Assembly: GCA_016197345.1 (NCBI GenBank)
Contig: JACPVY010000595.1
Coordinates: 1-7,921 of the forward strand
Length of the DNA stretch: 7,921 bases
Direction: 5' to 3'
From: Burkholderiales bacterium
GTDB taxonomy: Bacteria > Pseudomonadota > Gammaproteobacteria > Burkholderiales > Burkholderiaceae_D
This document shows, piece after piece, positions 1 to 5,355 of the stretch. The stretch's first letter is position 1. Each line of letters opens with the position of its first letter. The translations under genes and the position numbers were made by a program. The notes beneath the pieces were generated by a model. That model did no database searches. It saw only the letters and a program-made list of their open reading frames with translations, and was not told the origin of the DNA.

Positions 1-17
1 ATGTCAAAACTGCTCAT
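1..17 (-). CDS. Start of a gene downstream of the sigma factor (partial, possible anti-sigma factor)
   Basis: An ATG on the minus strand at 17-15 overlaps the sigma-factor stop codon in an ATGA arrangement, and the frame stays open to the window edge, reading M-S-S-F-D. The 4-base overlap is the classic sign of translational coupling. ECF sigma genes are very often followed by their own anti-sigma factor, so that is the natural guess, but only five codons are visible and nothing in them identifies the product. Confidence 0.45.
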
Positions 18-589
18 GCCAACTCACCCTGCCGTTCTTGCAAAATCGCCCGCAATTTTTGCATTGCATAACGCAGGCGACTTTTCACCGTTTCTAGCGG
101 GACTGCAGTTAATTCGGAAATTTCTTCGAGACTTAAGCCATTAAATTGTTGTAATACCAAGGCTTCTTTTTGTTCATTTGGCAAAGTTCTAATTGCCATG
201 TGTAATTTTTGCACTTGCTGCTTTTGCTGCAAGCTCATTTCTGGCGAGCTGGAATCATCGGCAATGGCAAAACATTCATATTCTTCTTCGCCACCCATTT
301 CGCTGGCCAAGGTAACAGGTTGCTGACGCAACAAGTCAAACAGCCGATTACGTGCAATTTGATAAAGATAAGTACGAAAACTCGACTCGACTTCGTATCG
401 TTCCCGTGCTTTATGTAAATTTGCCCAACTATCTTGCACGATTTCCTCCACCCAGTCACGGCGCGGCGCTCGCCACGCGATAAAGCGATACAAGCCATTG
501 TTGTGGCGTTTGTATAACTCTTGAAATGCGCGCAAATCGCCATCGCGGTATTGGCACATCAGGGTTTCATCGGAAAGGGTCGCATGCAT
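14..589 (-). CDS. ECF-type RNA polymerase sigma factor (sigma-70 family)
   Basis: A 191-residue protein with the two-domain layout of extracytoplasmic-function sigma factors, which direct core RNA polymerase to a small regulon in response to stress or envelope signals. Region 2 lies at about residues 21-88 (AFQELYKRH, then the -10-binding stretch EEIVQDSWANLHKARE and FRTYLYQIARNRLFDLLR). An acidic, poorly conserved linker covers about 95-120, and region 4 lies at about 128-182, with the helix-turn-helix in LSLEEISELTAVPLETVKSRL. There is no region 1 or 3, and the length fits the family. The chosen ATG at 589-587 lacks a strong Shine-Dalgarno sequence; a later Met11 is possible but would remove residues usual before region 2. 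It is coupled by ATGA to a further minus-strand gene, possibly its anti-sigma factor. Target promoters and the inducing signal cannot be read from this window. Confidence 0.93.
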   Translation of the reverse strand: MHATLSDETLMCQYRDGDLRAFQELYKRHNNGLYRFIAWRAPRRDWVEEIVQDSWANLHKARERYEVESSFRTYLYQIARNRLFDLLRQQPVTLASEMGGEEEYECFAIADDSSSPEMSLQQKQQVQKLHMAIRTLPNEQKEALVLQQFNGLSLEEISELTAVPLETVKSRLRYAMQKLRAILQERQGELA

Positions 590-608
590 GCAGGCAGTCT
601 AAATGAGA

Positions 609-623
609 AGCCAAGACTTGGCT
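609..623. promoter_or_regulatory. Perfect 7-bp inverted repeat upstream of the sigma-factor gene
   Basis: AGCCAAG-A-CTTGGCT is a perfect palindrome with a one-base centre, 20 bases upstream of the sigma-factor ATG. Its size and place would suit an operator in the 5' leader or promoter region of that gene, or a small RNA hairpin. No protein can be assigned to it. Confidence 0.35.
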
Positions 624-637
624 AGCATTCGGAAATC

Positions 638-651
638 TGTGATGCAAAACC
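638..651 (+). repeat. 14-bp direct repeat, copy 1
   Basis: TGTGATGCAAAACC occurs here and again at 1159-1172, exact over all 14 bases. Both copies are followed within about 30 bases by a GGCAAAAAA- or AGCAAAAAA-like tract. It links the sigma-factor upstream region with the origin-like region. Function unknown. Confidence 0.5.
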
Positions 652-784
652 TTGCGCACAGCGCTTTTTCAGCAAAAAAACCTCGATTTCGACATCCCTA
701 TAGCGTGAAACGTGCAACCAAAGCCTTTGGGGTTAAGCCTTTTGCCGTAGTTCTCCACATGCTAGATCCCGTCTTAGATTTGTA

Positions 785-894
785 ATTCTTTCCTAAGTAT
801 TTGATTTATATAGACTTTTTATTTTTTTGAAGAAAAACAGCGGTTTTGCAGCGTTACAGCTTTTGTTTATATCTTAGATAAAAATATTTTTTGA
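785..894. other. AT-rich candidate DNA-unwinding element
   Basis: The sequence is strongly AT-biased, with runs such as TTTTTATTTTTTTG and TAAAAATATTTTTTG, and sits directly beside the first DnaA-trio tract on the side away from its DnaA box. This is where strand opening would be expected in a basal unwinding element. A smaller AT-rich patch in the same relative place (about 1225-1250) precedes the second trio. Confidence 0.5.
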
Positions 895-928
895 TAGTAG
901 TAGTAAACCGCTCAAAATCTGTGGGTAA
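891..928 (-). other. Basal unwinding element 1: DnaA box, spacer, DnaA-trio
   Basis: Read on the minus strand, the order is DnaA box TTACCCACA (928-920), a 13-base spacer whose GC-rich part is GAGCGGT, then TTACTACTACTA (906-895), then AT-rich DNA. The plus strand carries TAG-TAG-TAG-TAA, that is 3'-AAT-GAT-GAT-GAT-5' starting from the box side. This is the repeating trinucleotide that a DnaA filament is known to bind on single-stranded DNA in the Bacillus subtilis origin. The box has one mismatch to TTATCCACA. Confidence 0.7.
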
Positions 929-995
929 GTAAAAAAAAAAGAACAAAAACAATGACTTAGCGTGAGCATAACTACCGCATAAAGCCTGTATTTCG

Positions 996-1016
996 CTTGT
1001 GCAATTTCTGCACAAG
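996..1016. repeat. 8-bp inverted repeat inside the origin region
   Basis: CTTGTGCA and TGCACAAG flank a 5-base centre. The right arm overlaps a weak DnaA-box match (TTCTGCACA, 1006-1014). In the second repeat copy only part of the right arm is kept (GACAAAAATTGC at 1369-1380), so the palindrome is specific to copy 1. It could be a protein-binding site or a hairpin. Confidence 0.4.
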
Positions 1017-1041
1017 TTTTGCGAATAAAAAAAAACATCGC

Positions 1042-1050
1042 TTACCCACA
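1042..1050 (+). other. DnaA box TTACCCACA
   Basis: One mismatch to TTATCCACA at the fourth base, the same variant as the box at 920-928. The matching place in the second repeat copy (1400-1408) holds TTCTACACA, also one mismatch from TTATNCACA, so a box is kept at this register in both copies although the bases differ. Confidence 0.6.
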
Positions 1051-1075
1051 ATTGATAACGCGGATATCAAGAGAC

Positions 1076-1084
1076 TTATCCACA
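1076..1084 (+). other. DnaA box TTATCCACA
   Basis: Exact match to the high-affinity DnaA-box consensus. It is followed by G and preceded 5 bases earlier by GGATATCAA, a pairing repeated exactly 358 bases downstream at 1434-1442. Confidence 0.8.
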
Positions 1085-1158
1085 GTCTGATTCAAACAAC
1101 AGCTTGCAGAAAAACGGTGGCGAATAAAAAAATTGCTAGTTTGCAAAGAAAAAAATTT

Positions 1159-1172
1159 TGTGATGCAAAACC
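1159..1172 (+). repeat. 14-bp direct repeat, copy 2
   Basis: Exact second copy of TGTGATGCAAAACC (first at 638-651). It lies in the spacer between the two origin repeat units, not inside either of them. Confidence 0.5.
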
Positions 1173-1248
1173 ACAATCGGCAAAAAAAAGAAATCAGGGC
1201 CAAGAACAAAGCGCGCGGCTAGTCTTATAAGTAAACCATAAATACTTT

Positions 1249-1286
1249 TTGATGATAGTAGTAAACCGTCAGTTTACTGTGGATAA
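1249..1286 (-). other. Basal unwinding element 2: DnaA box, spacer, DnaA-trio
   Basis: On the minus strand, an exact TTATCCACA (1286-1278) is followed by a 13-base spacer, then TTACTACTA (1264-1256), then CATCAAAAAGTATT. The plus strand carries TAG-TAG-TAA preceded by TGA, so the trio run is one unit shorter than in copy 1. The spacer length is identical to that of copy 1. The spacer here is also part of a 7-bp inverted repeat, AGTAAAC and GTTTACT (1260-1278), which is absent from copy 1. Confidence 0.72.
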
Positions 1287-1304
1287 CTCACATAATTTGA
1301 ATAA

Positions 1305-1317
1305 AATCAATAGCTTA
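1305..1317 (+). promoter_or_regulatory. Candidate IHF-binding site
   Basis: AATCAATAGCTTA matches the IHF consensus WATCAANNNNTTR at every fixed position and lies 18 bases from the exact DnaA box at 1278-1286. IHF bends origins of several proteobacteria between DnaA boxes. The same place in copy 1 (947-959) reads AAACAATGACTTA, one mismatch. Confidence 0.45.
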
Positions 1318-1433
1318 GAAGAAGCATAACGCCTGTGTAAGGCGTGTATCCGGTGGGGATGAATCGGGGACAAAAATTGCTTGTGGAAAAATCGCTGACT
1401 TCTACACAAGATATGCTGTGGATATCAAATAGG

Positions 1434-1442
1434 TTATCCACA
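1434..1442 (+). other. DnaA box TTATCCACA
   Basis: Exact consensus. It faces the minus-strand box ATATCCACA at 1417-1425 across an 8-base gap, giving a convergent pair that copy 1 lacks because its counterpart has decayed to CGCGGATAT. Confidence 0.8.
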
Positions 1443-1503
1443 GATGCTTTAAGGAAATATTGTGGCTAAGGCACTGACATCGATGGCGAAACATTCGCGA
1501 TTT

Positions 1504-1533
1504 TTGCTGAATGCTGGCAAATTCTTATACACA
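1504..1533 (+). promoter_or_regulatory. Possible mmsA promoter overlapping a DnaA box
   Basis: TTGCTG (1504-1509) and TATACA (1526-1531), 16 bases apart, make a fair sigma-70 promoter about 80 bases before the mmsA start. The -10 lies inside TTATACACA (1525-1533), an exact TTATNCACA DnaA box. If both are real, DnaA binding would compete with RNA polymerase. The -35 matches only four of six consensus bases. Confidence 0.35.
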
Positions 1534-1612
1534 GAATAAGATAGAGAATGCGAACCCGCAGGGGCAAAGCCCTTATGCTTAGGCCCTGAAAAAAAACAGA
1601 GAGGATGATGCA

Positions 1613-3136
1613 ATGACTGATATTTCCAACCACCTTGCGCATTACATCAATGGCAAACGTGTCGCTAGTACCAGCGGCCGTGCGCAAGATGTTTTTAATC
1701 CCGCTACTGGCGCTGTTTCTGCGCGCGTCGCCTTGGCCAGCGTAGATGAAGTCAATCAAGCGGTTGAAGTGGCAAAAATTGCCGGCGCAGCTTGGGCAGA
1801 AACCGCCCCACTCCGACGTGCGCGCGTGATGTTCAAATTCAAAGAACTGATCGAAAAACATCAAGATGAATTAGCAGCAACGATTACGCGTGAGCATGGC
1901 AAGGTTTTTTCGGACGCTAAAGGCGAAGTGACGCGTGGTTTGGAAATCGTCGAATTTGCTTGTGGCATTCCGCAATTACTCAAAACCCAATTTACAGACA
2001 ATATTGGTGGCGGCATAGATAACTGGAATTTGCGCCAACCTTTAGGTGTGACCGCTGGCATTACGCCGTTCAATTTCCCTTTCATGGTGCCGATGTGGAT
2101 GGCGCCATTAGCGATAGCGTGTGGTAATAGCTTTATTTTGAAACCATCCGAACGCGATCCTTCTTGTTCCCTGATGATTGCCGATATGTTGCAACAAGCT
2201 GGTTTGCCAGATGGCGTGTTCAACGTCGTGCAAGGCGATAAAGTGGCGGTCGATGCGTTGTTACAGCATCCTGATGTGCGCGCGATTTCTTTTGTTGGCT
2301 CAACCCCAATCGCGGAATACATTTATAGCGAAGGCAGTCGCCGCGGTAAGCGCGTGCAAGCGCTAGGTGGCGCGAAAAATCATTTGGTGGTGATGCCTGA
2401 TGCCAATCTGGAGCAAGCCGTCGATGCATTGATCGGTGCCGCCTACGGTTCCGCTGGCGAGCGCTGTATGGCCATTTCAGTGGCGGTGGCGGTGGGTGAC
2501 GTCGCTGATCGCTTGGTCGAAGCCTTGGTACCACGCGTGCAAGCCTTGGTCATCAAAAATGGCATGGAAGCGGATGCCGAGATGGGGCCAGTTGTGACGA
2601 GTGCGCATAAAGCCAAAATCGAAGGCTATATCGCCGCTGGCGTTGCCGAAGGCGCGCAATTGCTGGTCGATGGTCGTGGTTTGACGGTGCCAGGCTTCGA
2701 AAACGGTTTTTTCCTCGGTGGCAGTTTGTTTGATCATGTCACACCGGAAATGGTGATCCACAAAGAAGAAATTTTTGGCCCAGTGCTCTGCATTGTGCGG
2801 GTGCCAGATTTTGAAGCGGCTGTGAAAGTAATCAATGAGCATGAATTTGGCAACGGTGTGTCGCTATTCACTTCGGATGGTGGCACCGCGCGCGAATTTT
2901 CACGTCGGATTCAAGTGGGTATGGTCGGTATTAACGTGCCAATTCCCGTGCCTATGGCGTGGCATTCGTTTGGCGGCTGGAAGCGCTCCTTGTTTGGCGA
3001 TCAACATGCCTACGGTGAAGAAGGTGTGCGTTTTTACACCCATTACAAATCGATTATGCAGCGTTGGCCAGATAGCATTGCGAAAGGCGCGCAATTTACG
3101 ATGCCTGTTGCGATCACAACACCTGCGAAAAGTTAA
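1613..3136 (+). CDS. mmsA: Methylmalonate-semialdehyde dehydrogenase (CoA-acylating)
   Basis: A 507-residue NAD-dependent aldehyde dehydrogenase of the MmsA/IolA type. The family converts methylmalonate or malonate semialdehyde to propionyl- or acetyl-CoA in valine, thymine/beta-alanine or inositol breakdown, in the cytoplasm. Seen here: HYINGKRV and NPATG near the N-terminus, the nucleotide-site [15 protein letters not shown] with Asn154, and the nucleophile Cys285 in GSAGERCMA. At about 250-257 the sequence ALGGAKNH replaces the ELGGK of ordinary aldehyde dehydrogenases; loss of that general-base Glu is typical of MmsA and fits CoA rather than water as acyl acceptor. The C-terminal GWKRSLFGD is also family-typical. 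Full length. The ATG is fixed by AGAGAGG eight bases upstream; two other ATGs just before it are out of frame. No mmsB or acyl-CoA dehydrogenase gene is adjacent. It is transcribed alone, reading away from the origin-like region, and ends at a strong terminator. Confidence 0.95.
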   Translation: MTDISNHLAHYINGKRVASTSGRAQDVFNPATGAVSARVALASVDEVNQAVEVAKIAGAAWAETAPLRRARVMFKFKELIEKHQDELAATITREHGKVFSDAKGEVTRGLEIVEFACGIPQLLKTQFTDNIGGGIDNWNLRQPLGVTAGITPFNFPFMVPMWMAPLAIACGNSFILKPSERDPSCSLMIADMLQQAGLPDGVFNVVQGDKVAVDALLQHPDVRAISFVGSTPIAEYIYSEGSRRGKRVQALGGAKNHLVVMPDANLEQAVDALIGAAYGSAGERCMAISVAVAVGDVADRLVEALVPRVQALVIKNGMEADAEMGPVVTSAHKAKIEGYIAAGVAEGAQLLVDGRGLTVPGFENGFFLGGSLFDHVTPEMVIHKEEIFGPVLCIVRVPDFEAAVKVINEHEFGNGVSLFTSDGGTAREFSRRIQVGMVGINVPIPVPMAWHSFGGWKRSLFGDQHAYGEEGVRFYTHYKSIMQRWPDSIAKGAQFTMPVAITTPAKS

Positions 3137-3151
3137 GGAAACGCTATCGAC

Positions 3152-3186
3152 AAAAAAACCCGCTTTTTCAAGAGCGGGTTTTTTTT
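3152..3186. terminator. Bidirectional rho-independent terminator between mmsA and the fadD-like gene
   Basis: CCCGCT (3159-3164) and AGCGGG (3173-3178) form a GC-rich stem with an 8-base loop. It is flanked by seven As on the left and eight Ts on the right, so each strand ends in a U tract. It lies 16 bases past the mmsA stop and about 20 bases past the minus-strand stop, so it can end both convergent genes. Confidence 0.9.
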
Positions 3187-3206
3187 CAAGCCTTGAGACA
3201 GATCGC

Positions 3207-4757
3207 TTATTTATCGCGTAATTCACGCCGTAAAATTTTGCCAACGGGTGTTTTTGGCAAATCGGTGCGGAATTCAATGAATTTTGGCTTTTTATAGCCC
3301 GTTAAATTCTCTTTGCAGTAATTCATCAATTGATCAACGGTGAGATTAGGGTCTTTGCGCACCACAAATAATTTCACCGCTTCACCCGTGCTATTGTCTG
3401 GTACGCCAATGCAAGCACATTCCATCACGCCAGGATGTGCCGCCGCCACCGCTTCGATTTCATTCGGATAGACGTTGAAGCCAGAAACCAAGATCATGTC
3501 TTTTTTGCGATCAACGATCTTGATAAAGCCGTTTTCATACATTTCGCCGACGTCACCGGATTTAAAAAAGCCGTCATTCGTCATTACTTTGGCGGTTTCG
3601 TCTGGCCGTTGCCAATAGCCGACCATCACTTGCGGGCCACGGATGCAAATTTCGCCCGGTTGTCCTAGCGGTACAGGTTTGCCGTCATCATCCAAAATGG
3701 CGATTTCAGTCGATGGCACGGGCAAGCCGATGTTGGCGCTAAATTCGGTGGCATTCGCCGGATTGCAGGTTGCCATCGGCGAGGTTTCTGACAAACCATA
3801 GCCTTCGATGATCGAACAGCCGGTAACTTTTTTCCAGCGTTCATTGACCGCCGCTTGCACCGCTGCGCCGCCACCGTTAGAAATGCGTAGGCTAGAGAAA
3901 TCGAGTTTGCAGAAATCGGCGTTATTCAACAAGCCGTTATAGAGCGTATTCACGGCTGGCAGCATATTGAACTTGTATTTCGACAGTTCTTTGACAAAGC
4001 CCGGTATATCGCGTGGATTCGGAATCAGCAAAATCATGGCGCCGATGCGCGTACCCATGAAAAAGCAGCCGGTCAACGCAAAAATATGGTACAGCGGCAA
4101 AGCGCAGACGATGATCAAGGCTTCATTTGCAAGGCCCGCTTTTAGCGCTGGGCCTAACCACGCTTCCCCTTGCATCACGTTAGCGATGATAGGCGATGAT
4201 TGAGATGTGGGCGCGCACGCGCGTGCCCAAGGCTGTCGCCTGGGAGGCGCGACGACTGCCTGTGGCTGGTGTAGAGAGTGGGATGGCGGGAGAACGAACG
4301 CGCATGCGGACTGCATAATTAAGTGTTTGATTTTGGTTTTCGCTAGCACCTGTTGCAAGGTGGTGGCGAAATTTTCGAGGATGATAATGGCTTCTGCACC
4401 AGAATCATTGAGTTGATGTTCGAGTTCGCGTGGGGTGTAGAGTGGATTGACGTTCACCACCACCATGCCAGCACGCAAAATACCGCTGATTGCTATCGGG
4501 TATTGCAAAACATTTGGCATCATCAAGGCGACCCGTGCGCCCTTTTTTAAGCCTTTGTTTTGCAACCACGCGGCGAGCTGCTGTGAATATTGATCGATTT
4601 CGCGATAAGTCATGTGGCGACCCATGCAAGCGGCAGCATCACGGTCCGCAAATTTTTGAAACGACTCTTCCAACAAGTGGACGATTGAGCGATATTGTTT
4701 GTAATCAATTTCTGCTGGAACTTCCTTGGGATAGGATTTGAGCCAAATTTTTTCCAT
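3207..4757 (-). CDS. fadD: FadD-type long-chain acyl-CoA ligase lacking the AMP-binding P-loop segment (likely inactive)
   Basis: The 516-residue frame is an AMP-forming acyl-CoA synthetase by sequence, the enzyme class that activates fatty acids with ATP and CoA before beta-oxidation. The N-terminal part (1-148, with VALMMPNVLQYPIA and NPLYTPREL) and the part from 189 on (IIANVMQGEAW, PLYHIFALTG, EGYGLSETSP, FFKSGDVG, DRKKDMILVSGFNVYPNEIE and the adenylation Lys507 in KTPVGKILRREL) are well kept. Residues 149-188 are not: a Pro/Arg/Ala-rich stretch stands where the family has about 80 residues including the phosphate-binding YTGGTTG-xx-KGA loop. The protein is therefore about 40 residues short, with no visible P-loop, although the frame is open throughout. 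The start is fixed by GGAG five bases before the ATG. It converges with mmsA on a shared terminator. It is either a recently disabled gene, an unusual variant or an assembly chimera; the ligase family assignment is secure, activity is doubtful. Confidence 0.85.
   Translation of the reverse strand: MEKIWLKSYPKEVPAEIDYKQYRSIVHLLEESFQKFADRDAAACMGRHMTYREIDQYSQQLAAWLQNKGLKKGARVALMMPNVLQYPIAISGILRAGMVVVNVNPLYTPRELEHQLNDSGAEAIIILENFATTLQQVLAKTKIKHLIMQSACAFVLPPSHSLHQPQAVVAPPRRQPWARACAPTSQSSPIIANVMQGEAWLGPALKAGLANEALIIVCALPLYHIFALTGCFFMGTRIGAMILLIPNPRDIPGFVKELSKYKFNMLPAVNTLYNGLLNNADFCKLDFSSLRISNGGGAAVQAAVNERWKKVTGCSIIEGYGLSETSPMATCNPANATEFSANIGLPVPSTEIAILDDDGKPVPLGQPGEICIRGPQVMVGYWQRPDETAKVMTNDGFFKSGDVGEMYENGFIKIVDRKKDMILVSGFNVYPNEIEAVAAAHPGVMECACIGVPDNSTGEAVKLFVVRKDPNLTVDQLMNYCKENLTGYKKPKFIEFRTDLPKTPVGKILRRELRDK
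4201..4313. repeat. GC-rich hairpin-forming insert inside the fadD-like gene (REP-like?)
   Basis: This stretch is clearly richer in G and C than the gene around it and encodes no acyl-CoA synthetase sequence in any frame. It begins with two adjacent hairpins: 4208-4229, a 9-bp stem including one G-T pair (TGGGCGCGC against GCGCGTGCCCA), and 4237-4249 (CGCCT-GGG-AGGCG). Just outside lies a short direct repeat, GCGATGAT at 4183-4190 and 4193-4200. The look is that of a REP/BIME-type palindromic element or a fragment of other repetitive DNA. No second copy is present in this window. Confidence 0.5.
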
Positions 4758-4762
4758 TATGT

Positions 4763-4766
4763 CTCC
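4763..4766 (-). promoter_or_regulatory. Ribosome binding site of the fadD-like gene
   Basis: GGAG on the minus strand, five bases before the ATG at 4757-4755, supports that start. The 163-base divergent gap from here to the next gene must hold promoters for both directions; no clear -35/-10 pair stands out, only AT-rich DNA at 4830-4905. Confidence 0.7.
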
Positions 4767-4920
4767 GACTGGTGTGTTGATTTCGTCGCTCGCGGGTGTG
4801 TGCTATGCGTCTGGGCCAATTAAGTGATAAATCTTAGCGAAAAATTGGGGCAACAAGGTCTTTTTTTAAAGAAAATTTTGCTAATCTGCATTTAGTTGAA
4901 TAAAAGTGAAAGGGCATTTG

Positions 4921-5286
4921 ATGTTGATCGAAATAAAACATGTGCGCCAAAGCGCTAGCGACGTGCGCAAACGTTGGTTTACTTCGCCCGATTTGGATCT
5001 CACTTTGTGGTACGACAAACAAGATAGTTTGCTTGGATGGCAATTTTGCTATGACAAAATGCACGATGAGCATGCTTTAAGCTGGTATGCCCAAGCTGGT
5101 TATAGCCATACTTCGGTAGATGATGGCGAAAGCCATGGTGCACTCAAATTCAAATCAACACCAGTCATTGCGAAAAATAAGGCAATGGATAAGGAGCGTG
5201 TGTTAGCTCTGTTTGTGGACAATAGCCAACAGTTGCCGCCGGACATAGCGCAATTATTGCGTCAGCAAATTGCCGAGTATGGCTAA
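4921..5286 (+). CDS. Conserved-looking small cytoplasmic protein of unknown function
   Basis: A 121-residue protein with no signal peptide, no membrane segment and no motif I can assign. It opens MLIEIKHVRQSASDVRKRWFTSP, continues with an acidic, aromatic stretch (DLDLTLWYD, GWQFCYDK, LSWYAQAG), then GALKFKSTP, and ends in a helical-looking segment LPPDIAQLLRQQIAEYG. The alternation of short hydrophobic and charged stretches suggests a compact alpha/beta fold. I have the impression of similar uncharacterised proteins in Burkholderiales, but this is recall and not a search. ATG 4921 is preferred over the in-frame GTG at 4906 because AAAGGG sits seven bases before it, whereas the GTG has no such site. 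It is divergent from the fadD-like gene, and no terminator is visible after it. Confidence 0.75.
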   Translation: MLIEIKHVRQSASDVRKRWFTSPDLDLTLWYDKQDSLLGWQFCYDKMHDEHALSWYAQAGYSHTSVDDGESHGALKFKSTPVIAKNKAMDKERVLALFVDNSQQLPPDIAQLLRQQIAEYG

Positions 5287-5355
5287 GCGTTGTTCATTCC
5301 CGCGCTTGCAGGCAAATGGGGAAATCCTTAGCTCTGTCCCTCACACGCTTTTTAC

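Larger units (their letters stand above)
880..1085 (+). repeat. Origin direct repeat, copy 1 (358-bp register)
   Basis: This segment aligns without net gaps to 1238-1443 at an offset of exactly 358 bases. Matching landmarks are the trio block (891-910 against 1249-1268, 18 of 20 bases), the minus-strand DnaA box (920 against 1278), CTTAG (956 against 1314), GCATAAC (966 against 1324), a 12-base block at 980-991 (10 of 12), GGATATCAA (1062 against 1420) and TTATCCACAG (1076 against 1434). The copies are otherwise diverged, which implies an old duplication held in register at functional sites. Confidence 0.8.
1238..1443 (+). repeat. Origin direct repeat, copy 2 (358-bp register)
   Basis: Partner of 880-1085. 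This copy has the better boxes: its trio-linked box and its right-end box are exact TTATCCACA, it has gained ATATCCACA on the minus strand at 1417-1425 and TTTTCCACA on the minus strand at 1382-1390, and its IHF-like site is an exact consensus match. Copy 1 has the longer trio run. Confidence 0.8.
751..1533. other. oriC: Putative replication origin (oriC-like region) with a DnaA-box cluster
   Basis: This stretch lies in a gap of about 1 kb with no convincing gene. It contains three exact TTATCCACA DnaA boxes (1076-1084 plus, 1278-1286 minus, 1434-1442 plus), one TTATACACA (1525-1533 plus), two TTACCCACA (920-928 minus, 1042-1050 plus), and further one-mismatch boxes at 751-759, 1006-1014, 1382-1390, 1400-1408 and 1417-1425. 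Two minus-strand boxes are each followed, 13 nt away, by a TAG-trinucleotide tract and then AT-rich DNA. That is the box, spacer, DnaA-trio, AT-rich order of the basal unwinding element known from bacterial origins. A match to the IHF consensus lies at 1305-1317. The box density and the trio motifs together make a DnaA-dependent origin the best reading. The flanking genes (ECF sigma, mmsA) are not the usual dnaA or rpmH neighbours, so a secondary or displaced origin, or a DnaA-titrating locus, remains possible. Confidence 0.78.

Noticed and set aside
603..785. Open frame of 60 codons on the plus strand upstream of the origin region
   Set aside because: No ribosome site, no recognisable protein sequence, and the frame crosses the palindrome and a DnaA-box-like site. 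It looks like chance in non-coding DNA; it is not rpmH.
854..1230. Two small open frames within the origin-like region (854-1051 minus, 997-1230 plus)
   Set aside because: Their translations are mostly Lys, Phe and Asn from A and T runs, they cover DnaA boxes and repeat units, and neither has a ribosome site or family resemblance.
880..1443. CRISPR array or plasmid iterons
   Set aside because: There are only two copies, about 205 bp long and 358 bp apart. CRISPR repeats and iterons are short and more numerous, and no cas or rep gene is visible.
1565..1599. Terminator or riboswitch in the mmsA leader (GGGGCAAAGCCC and CAGGG/CCCTG hairpins before an A run)
   Set aside because: The tract after the hairpin is A and not T on the mmsA strand, so it is not a terminator in that direction, and the structure is too small to match a known riboswitch.
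4207..4416. A plus-strand gene opposite the fadD insert
   Set aside because: The frame is antisense to fadD, its composition follows the GC-rich insert, and there is no ribosome site or recognisable product.
4905..4920. GTG start at 4906 for the small unknown protein
   Set aside because: The GTG lies just before the AAAGGG ribosome site that serves the ATG at 4921, so the shorter product is preferred.
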